NCBI GenBank assembly: GCA_014380205.1
Contig: JACMKH010000486.1
Coordinates: forward strand, 1 to 28,464
DNA: 28,464 nt
Direction: 5' to 3'
Source: Sphingomonadaceae bacterium
GTDB taxonomy: Bacteria; Pseudomonadota; Alphaproteobacteria; Sphingomonadales; Sphingomonadaceae
Positions 23,936 through 28,464 of this stretch are shown here, in pieces (the stretch's first letter is position 1; each line of letters starts with the position of its first letter). Under the pieces are notes generated by a model, which was not told where the DNA came from, searched no databases, and was given only the letters and a program-made list of their open reading frames with translations. The translations under genes were made by a program, and so were the position numbers.

Positions 23936-24135
23936 GCCCCGCTCACGTACCAGATGCTGAGCGCCATCAGCGCGGCGCCGACGGCGATGGTCGCCCAGCA
24001 GATCGCGGTATCCACCCTGGGCTCCCACGGCGGCTCGCCGGCGGGACGGAGGCTGTGGTCGAGGCGCTCGACGGCATGGTCGAAGATCTCGACCGCGTCG
24101 CTCGCGTGCCAATGGTGCGCGTGACGGCCGGCCAT
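23932..24135 (-). CDS. Small single-pass membrane protein downstream of nrdA
   Basis: A 67-residue protein (from the ATG of MAGRHAHHWHASD) with a histidine-rich N-terminus, a middle helix (AVEIFDHAVERLDHSL) and one C-terminal transmembrane helix (AICWATIAVGAALMALSIWY). The frame is open further upstream to a TTG at 24174, but that part overlaps the hairpin after nrdA. It overlaps the lipoprotein gene by four bases, so translational coupling is likely. Function unknown. Confidence 0.6.
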   Translation of the reverse strand: MAGRHAHHWHASDAVEIFDHAVERLDHSLRPAGEPPWEPRVDTAICWATIAVGAALMALSIWYVSGA

Positions 24136-24151
24136 CTCACTGGCACGCCAG

Positions 24152-24207
24152 GAGTGTTGGCATCTCGCGGCCAATGATCCGGGGGATCATTGGCATGCCA
24201 AACACTC
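24152..24207 (-). repeat. Nested hairpin spanning the nrdA stop codon
   Basis: Inner perfect 10-bp inverted repeat CCAATGATCC / GGATCATTGG (24171-24180 and 24184-24193) with a 3-base loop. Outside it, GAGTGTTGGCAT (24152-24163) pairs with ATGCCAAACACTC (24195-24207) with one bulge. The nrdA stop codon and its terminal CxxC codons lie in the structure. There is no T-run, so it is more likely an mRNA-processing or attenuation element than a classical terminator. Confidence 0.6.
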
Positions 24208-26073
24208 GTCATAGTCGGTCGCGTCCGCCGCGAGCTCGATCTGCTTGAGCTCGGGGGTGTTGTCGGCTTCCACGCCGCCCGCGAAGCCGGCGCGCTGGAC
24301 GCTCTTCGAACGCAGATAATAGAGCGACTTGATACCGAGCTCCCAGGCGCGGAAATGGAGCATGAGCAGGTCCCATTTCTCGACGTCCGCCGGGATGAAC
24401 AGGTTGAGCGACTGGGCCTGGTCGATATAGGGCGTGCGGTCGGCGGCGAGCTCGATCAGCCAGCGCTGGTCGATCTCGAAGCTGGTCTTGAAGGCGTCCT
24501 TCTCCTCCTGGGTGAGGAAATCGAGGTGCTGGACCGAGCCGCCCTGCTCGAGGATCGAATTCCACACCTTGTCGGTGTCCTTGGCCTTTGCGACGAGCAG
24601 CTTCTCCAAATACGGATTCTTGATCGAGAAGCTGCCCGACAAGGTCTTGTGCGTGTAGATGTTCGCCGGGATAGGCTCGATGCACGCGCTCGTGCCGCCG
24701 CAGATGATGCTGATCGACGCGGTCGGCGCGATCGCCATCTTGCAGCTGAAGCGCTCCATCACGCCCTGGTCGGCGGCGTCGAGGCAGGGGCCGCGCTCGA
24801 CCGCGAGCTGCATCGAGGCCTCGTCGACCTGCGCGCGGATGTGCCTGAACATCTTGAGGTTCCAGCTCTTGGCGATCGCGCTTTCGAAGCCGACGCCGCG
24901 CGCCTGGAGGAAGGAGTGGAAGCCCATCACGCCCAGGCCGACCGAGCGCTCGCGCTGGGCCGAATATTTAGCGCGCGCCATCTCCTCGGGCGCGCGGTCG
25001 ATATAGTCCTGGAGGACATTGTCGAGGAAACGCATGATGTCCTCGATGAAGAGCTTCTCGCCCTGCCATTCGTCCCAGGTCTCGAGGTTGAGGCTCGAGA
25101 GGCAGCAGACCGCGGTGCGGTCCTCGCCATGCTGGTCGCGGCCGGTAGGGAGCGTGATCTCCGAGCACAGGTTCGAGGTGGTGACCTTCAAGCCCACATC
25201 GCGCTGGTGGCGCGGCATCGATCGGTTCACCTGGTCGATGAAGATAATGTAAGGCTCGCCCGTCGCGAGGCGGGTCTCGACGAGCTTCTGGAAGAGGGCG
25301 CGCGCGTCGAGCTTGCCGCGCACCGACTTGTCCTTGGGGCTCCTCAACTCGAATTCCTCGCCCGCCCGCACTGCCTCCATGAACGCGTCGGTGACGAGCA
25401 CACCGTGGTGGAGGTTGAGCGCCTTGCGGTTGAAGTCGCCGCTGGGTTTGCGGATCTCGAGGAACTCCTCGATCTCGGGATGATCGATGTCGAGATAGCA
25501 GGCGGCCGAGCCGCGGCGCAGCGAGCCCTGCGAGATCGCGAGCGTGAGGCTGTCCATCACGCGGACGAATGGGATGATCCCGCTGGTCTTGCCGTTGAGG
25601 CCGACGGGCTCGCCGATGCCGCGGACATTGCCCCAATAGGTGCCGATGCCGCCGCCGCGCGAGGCGAGCCAGACATTCTCGTTCCACGTCCCGACGATCC
25701 CCTCGAGGCTGTCGTCGACCGAGTTGAGATAGCAGGAGATCGGCAGGCCGCGCCCGGTGCCGCCGTTGGAGAGCACGGGGGTCGCGGGCATGAACCACAG
25801 CTTGGAGATATAGTCGTAGACGCGCTGGGCGTGCGCCTCGTCGTCGGCATAGGCCGAGGCGACGCGGACGAACAGATCCTGGAAGGTCTCGCCCGGGAGC
25901 AGATAGCGGTCCTTGAGCGTGTCCTTGCCGAAATCGGTCAGCAGCGCGTCGCGGCCGTGATCGACCTCGAGCGCATAGGGGCGGTCGCCGCCCGTGGTGA
26001 GCGCGATCGCGCCCGTCTCGATCGCTTCAGAGACTTCGCCGCCGTGCATATCGTTTCCGCCTGCCAAATCCAT
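24187..26073 (-). CDS. nrdA: Class Ia ribonucleotide reductase, alpha subunit (no ATP cone)
   Basis: A 628-residue catalytic subunit that reduces ribonucleoside diphosphates. Key residues: PISCYLN (Cys114, redox pair) with AVCCLSSLNL (Cys323/324), NLCSE (thiyl-radical Cys303, Glu305), the radical-transfer tyrosines in SLYYLRSKS, and the C-terminal redox pair DECLACQ. The N-terminal ATP cone of Escherichia coli NrdA is absent, so the usual dATP inhibition through the cone is unlikely. The start is the ATG after AGGGGGG; an in-frame GTG eight codons earlier lacks a ribosome-binding site. A LexA-like box lies 27-41 bases upstream. It is followed on the same strand by three small membrane genes and nrdB. 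Confidence 0.95.
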   Translation of the reverse strand: MDLAGGNDMHGGEVSEAIETGAIALTTGGDRPYALEVDHGRDALLTDFGKDTLKDRYLLPGETFQDLFVRVASAYADDEAHAQRVYDYISKLWFMPATPVLSNGGTGRGLPISCYLNSVDDSLEGIVGTWNENVWLASRGGGIGTYWGNVRGIGEPVGLNGKTSGIIPFVRVMDSLTLAISQGSLRRGSAACYLDIDHPEIEEFLEIRKPSGDFNRKALNLHHGVLVTDAFMEAVRAGEEFELRSPKDKSVRGKLDARALFQKLVETRLATGEPYIIFIDQVNRSMPRHQRDVGLKVTTSNLCSEITLPTGRDQHGEDRTAVCCLSSLNLETWDEWQGEKLFIEDIMRFLDNVLQDYIDRAPEEMARAKYSAQRERSVGLGVMGFHSFLQARGVGFESAIAKSWNLKMFRHIRAQVDEASMQLAVERGPCLDAADQGVMERFSCKMAIAPTASISIICGGTSACIEPIPANIYTHKTLSGSFSIKNPYLEKLLVAKAKDTDKVWNSILEQGGSVQHLDFLTQEEKDAFKTSFEIDQRWLIELAADRTPYIDQAQSLNLFIPADVEKWDLLMLHFRAWELGIKSLYYLRSKSVQRAGFAGGVEADNTPELKQIELAADATDYDECLACQ

Positions 26074-26099
26074 CACAACATCCCCCCTATATAGCACTC

Positions 26100-26114
26100 G
26101 TTCGTGCTTCGTTC
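26100..26114. promoter_or_regulatory. LexA-like SOS box at the nrdA promoter
   Basis: GTTCGTGCTTCGTTC on the plus strand is an exact GTTC-N7-GTTC match. On the nrdA strand it reads GAAC-N7-GAAC, six bases before CTATATAG and 27 bases before the nrdA start, a position where a bound repressor would block transcription. Confidence 0.55.
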
Positions 26115-26440
26115 GAGTCGGGGGCGCGCGACCCGCCTAGCGTGTTTGGAGCGACCCCGGGGGACTGTTTTGTTCTTGTCCCCGATATCCACATGGGCTC
26201 GGGCGAAGGACGCGCGGACGCGCTCCGCGACAAAACCGTCGCGGTCCCCACAACCATTATATGGTGGGTGCCCCCCTTCCGAGCCACCAGACATAGTGCC
26301 TCTAAGTGGGGGAAGGCACAAGAGGGTAAATGACGGATTGATGACTCGGCTCATCGCATGCCAGAGTCGCTTCGTCGCACCAAAATCCGTTCGCAGCCGC
26401 AGCGACGCGCGCAGCGGGGCGGTCTGCCCGAATTGCAAGC

Positions 26441-26455
26441 GAACAGCGCGCGAAC
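26441..26455. promoter_or_regulatory. Second LexA-like box in the nrdA-purD gap
   Basis: GAACAGCGCGCGAAC is another GAAC-N7-GAAC match, 368 bases upstream of nrdA. The spacer is GC-rich, unlike the AT-rich spacers of well-known alphaproteobacterial boxes, and the distance is large. Weak candidate. Confidence 0.25.
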
Positions 26456-26554
26456 ATGGAGATTTCGGTTGAAAACGGCTTGGCGGCCAAATTCAAAGGA
26501 AAAGAGGCATCAAACTCGGGTTTTGCAGCTCTTCTATCGCACTTGCCGCGAGGC

Positions 26555-27844
26555 TTAAGCTTTCTGCAGCGCTTTGCTCCGCTCGATCTCGCGCCAGCCG
26601 ATGTCGGTGCGGTGGAAGCCGGTCGGGAAATCGATCCTGGCGACGGCGGCGTAGGCCGCCTTGCGCGCGGCGGCGATATCCTTTCCGGTGGCGGTGACGT
26701 TGAGGACGCGGCCGCCTGACGCGACGAGTACAGCGCCGTCGCGCGCGGTTCCGGCGTGGAAGACTTTCGCCCCGCTGGCTTCGGCCTGGTCGATTCCGGC
26801 GATCGCGCCGCCTTTCTCGGGCGTGCCCGGATAGCCGTTGGCGGCGATCACGACGGTCAGCGCGACATCGTCGGAAAAGCGCGGCGGATCGAGCTCCGCG
26901 AGACCGCCTTCGGCGGTGGTGTGCATGAGCGCGAGCAGATCGTCCTCGAGCCGCATCATCAGCACCTGGCATTCGGGGTCGCCGAAGCGGACATTGTATT
27001 CGATCAGCTTGGGGCCTTCGGCGGTCAGCATCAGGCCGGCGTAGAGCACGCCACTGAACGGCGTTCCGCGCGCGGCGAGCGTGCGCGCGGTCGGCTCGAC
27101 GATCTCGGCCATCACGCGCGCCTGCATCGCTGCGTCCAAGATCGAGGCGGGGCTGTAGGCGCCCATGCCGCCGGTGTTGGGGCCCGCATCGCCGTCGAAG
27201 GCGCGCTTGTGGTCTTGCGCGGTGCCGAAGGGGAGGGCGGTCTCGCCGTCGACCAGCGCGAAGAAGCTCGCCTCCTCGCCCGCCATACACTCTTCGATGA
27301 CGATCTCCGAGCCGGCCTTGCCGAACTCGCCGCCGAACATCGCGTCGATCGCGGCCTCGGCTTCGCCGCTCGTCTCGGCGATGATCACGCCCTTGCCGGC
27401 GGCGAGCCCATCGGCCTTGATCACGACGGGGAGGCCAAACTCGGGACACGCGTATTTGGCGGCCTCGGCGTCGGTGAAGCGCGCATAGGCGGCGGTGGGG
27501 ATGCCGGCCTCGGCGCACAGATCCTTGGTGAAGCCCTTGGAGCCTTCGAGCCGCGCGGCCTCGCGATCGGGGCCGAACACCTTGAAGCCCATCGTGCGGA
27601 GGTTGTCGGCGAGCCCGTCGACGAGCGGCGCCTCGGGGCCGATCACGATCAGGTCGATCGAATGCTTGAGGCAGAAATCGATGCACGCGCGATGGTCGGC
27701 GGGCTTGATGTCGACGAGGCTCGCATGATCTTCTATTCCGGGATTGCCCGGCGCGGCCCAGAGCTTGGTCAGCAGCGGCGATTGCGCGAGCTTCCACGCC
27801 AGCGCATGCTCGCGGCCGCCCGACCCCAGCAGAAGGACGTTCAT
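26555..27844 (-). CDS. purD: Phosphoribosylamine-glycine ligase (GAR synthetase)
   Basis: A 429-residue cytoplasmic enzyme of purine synthesis that joins glycine to phosphoribosylamine using ATP. The N-terminal domain opens [17 protein letters not shown]; the ATP-grasp region has [25 protein letters not shown] and [12 protein letters not shown] with the Mg-binding Glu/Asn. The length is normal for the family. The start ATG follows GAGGGGAAG; frames further upstream are antisense of xseA. Its start codon overlaps that of the divergent xseA gene (CATG, 27842-27845), so each gene's ribosome-binding site lies in the other's coding sequence. Confidence 0.96.
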   Translation of the reverse strand: MNVLLLGSGGREHALAWKLAQSPLLTKLWAAPGNPGIEDHASLVDIKPADHRACIDFCLKHSIDLIVIGPEAPLVDGLADNLRTMGFKVFGPDREAARLEGSKGFTKDLCAEAGIPTAAYARFTDAEAAKYACPEFGLPVVIKADGLAAGKGVIIAETSGEAEAAIDAMFGGEFGKAGSEIVIEECMAGEEASFFALVDGETALPFGTAQDHKRAFDGDAGPNTGGMGAYSPASILDAAMQARVMAEIVEPTARTLAARGTPFSGVLYAGLMLTAEGPKLIEYNVRFGDPECQVLMMRLEDDLLALMHTTAEGGLAELDPPRFSDDVALTVVIAANGYPGTPEKGGAIAGIDQAEASGAKVFHAGTARDGAVLVASGGRVLNVTATGKDIAAARKAAYAAVARIDFPTGFHRTDIGWREIERSKALQKA

Positions 27845-28464
27845 GCAGTCTTCCCCTCTTGAGCCCGACCAGCGCGGCGGCGCGCCAAATCTGCTAGCCG
27901 AGAGCGCCCCGGGCGACAATGCGCCGCCGCTGACCGTGTCGGAGCTTTCGGGCGCGCTCAAGCGGACGGTCGAGGACGCGTTCGGCCATGTCCGCGTGCG
28001 CGGCGAGATCTCGGGTTTCAAGCGCGTCGGCTCGGGCCATTGCTATCTCTGCCTCAAGGACGAGGCGGCGGCGATCGACGCGGTGATCTGGAAGAATTCG
28101 GGCGCGCGGCTCGCCTTCCAGCCCGAGGACGGGATCGAGGTGATCGCGACCGGGCGGCTCACCACCTATCCGGGCCGCTCCAAATATCAGATCGTGATCG
28201 AGCGGCTCGAGCTCGCCGGGCAAGGCGCGCTGATGGCGCTGCTCGACCAGCGGCGTCGCGCGCTCGCCGCCGAGGGGCTGTTCGACGCGGCGCGCAAGGC
28301 GAAGCTGCCCTATCTCCCGCGCGTGATCGGCGTCGTGACCTCGCCGACCGGGGCGGTGATCCGCGACATCCTCCATCGGCTCGCCGACCGCATGCCGAGC
28401 CACGTCATCGTATGGCCGGTGGCGGTGCAGGGTGAGGGGGCGGCGGGCAAGATCGCCGCTGCGA
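27843..28464 (+). CDS. xseA: Exodeoxyribonuclease VII large subunit, N-terminal part (3' truncated by window edge)
   Basis: 207 codons are visible. After a variable N-terminus comes the OB-fold single-strand DNA-binding domain ([56 protein letters not shown]), then the start of the catalytic domain ([22 protein letters not shown]). With XseB this enzyme degrades single-stranded DNA into oligonucleotides. The ATG chosen follows AAGGA seven bases upstream and keeps the ordinary family N-terminus ([18 protein letters not shown]). The start overlaps the purD start on the other strand. A later start would remove the overlap, but would also lose the good ribosome-binding site. Confidence 0.93.
   Translation, partial: MQSSPLEPDQRGGAPNLLAESAPGDNAPPLTVSELSGALKRTVEDAFGHVRVRGEISGFKRVGSGHCYLCLKDEAAAIDAVIWKNSGARLAFQPEDGIEVIATGRLTTYPGRSKYQIVIERLELAGQGALMALLDQRRRALAAEGLFDAARKAKLPYLPRVIGVVTSPTGAVIRDILHRLADRMPSHVIVWPVAVQGEGAAGKIAAA

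Larger units (their letters stand above)
26074..26554. other. nrdA upstream region
   Basis: About 480 bases between nrdA and purD with no convincing gene. It must contain the nrdA promoter. Visible elements are two LexA-like boxes (listed), a palindromic CTATATAG at 26087-26094 just before the ribosome-binding site, an ACCAT/ATGGT inverted repeat with TAT centre near 26254-26266, and a 7-bp-stem hairpin CCGCGAC / GTCGCGG at 26225-26244. CTATATAG resembles part of an NrdR box, but the flanks do not fit. No cobalamin riboswitch features were found. Confidence 0.5.

Noticed and set aside
24190..26094. 634-codon plus-strand frame
   Set aside because: Exact antisense of nrdA with no recognisable domain; nrdA has all catalytic residues.
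26087..26094. CTATATAG as NrdR box or -10 element of nrdA
   Set aside because: Flanks do not match the NrdR consensus and no second box at the usual spacing; as a -10 it would place the transcript start inside or after the ribosome-binding site. Kept only as part of the promoter description.
26225..26244. CCGCGAC/GTCGCGG hairpin as a terminator
   Set aside because: No T-run follows on either strand; a leader structure is equally possible.
26073..26438. Open frame ending as TGATG at the nrdA start
   Set aside because: The TGATG overlap is suggestive, but the translation is arginine-rich and featureless, and the region contains LexA-like boxes and hairpins expected of a promoter.
1..28464. 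tRNA, rRNA, CRISPR array, transposase or integrase
   Set aside because: None recognised on reading the window; absence by eye is not proof for short RNA genes.

Overview
The window looks like chromosomal DNA of a GC-rich alphaproteobacterium, most likely a sphingomonad. I base this on codon composition, the RcnB-type protein, a class Ia ribonucleotide reductase without an ATP cone, the character of PurD/XseA/ArfB, and several LexA-like boxes of the alphaproteobacterial GTTC-N7-GTTC form. Conserved housekeeping loci alternate with accessory blocks of clearly different composition. I see no transposase, integrase, tRNA, rRNA or CRISPR array.

Layout: 1-239 is the 3' end of arfB. 637-5751 (minus strand) is a three-gene cassette: a small secreted YD-repeat protein, a 1450-residue Sec-exported Rhs protein tipped with an M23/LytM peptidoglycan endopeptidase, and an AT-rich exported protein that is the candidate immunity factor. 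5944-9010 (plus) carries a SixA-like phosphatase, a GNAT acetyltransferase, an RcnB-family protein and an exported amidohydrolase; a TetR gene converges on it. 9674-14480 (minus) is a tightly overlapped six-gene operon: a small membrane protein, a membrane-anchored papain-like amidase, a metzincin metalloprotease, a caspase, a 480-residue unknown, and a 3'-truncated unknown. 14481-15246 holds no convincing gene. 15247-16413 (plus) encodes a stand-alone sigma region 4, a TPR protein and a small helical protein, facing a second TPR gene (16400-17539).

17672-about 20020 is an Rhs core relic missing both ends. Its 3' edge is fused tail-to-tail with an MT-A70 methyltransferase gene whose last codons come from Rhs antisense. 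20660-22188 (minus, lower GC) has a GIY-YIG-like protein, a TM protein fused to a DUF2442-like domain, and a proline-rich peptide. 22304-26073 is the ribonucleotide reductase locus nrdA / three small membrane-associated genes / nrdB. purD and the 5' part of xseA close the window, divergent with overlapping start codons.

The strongest candidate for an undescribed system is the caspase / metzincin / membrane-tethered amidase operon: three unrelated hydrolase folds and two transmembrane proteins, almost every junction overlapping. Second is the Rhs-LytM toxin with its exported immunity candidate and small YD partner. A third theme is possible SOS control: four GTTC-N7-GTTC boxes fall in intergenic DNA, one directly before nrdA and one before the GIY-YIG cassette.
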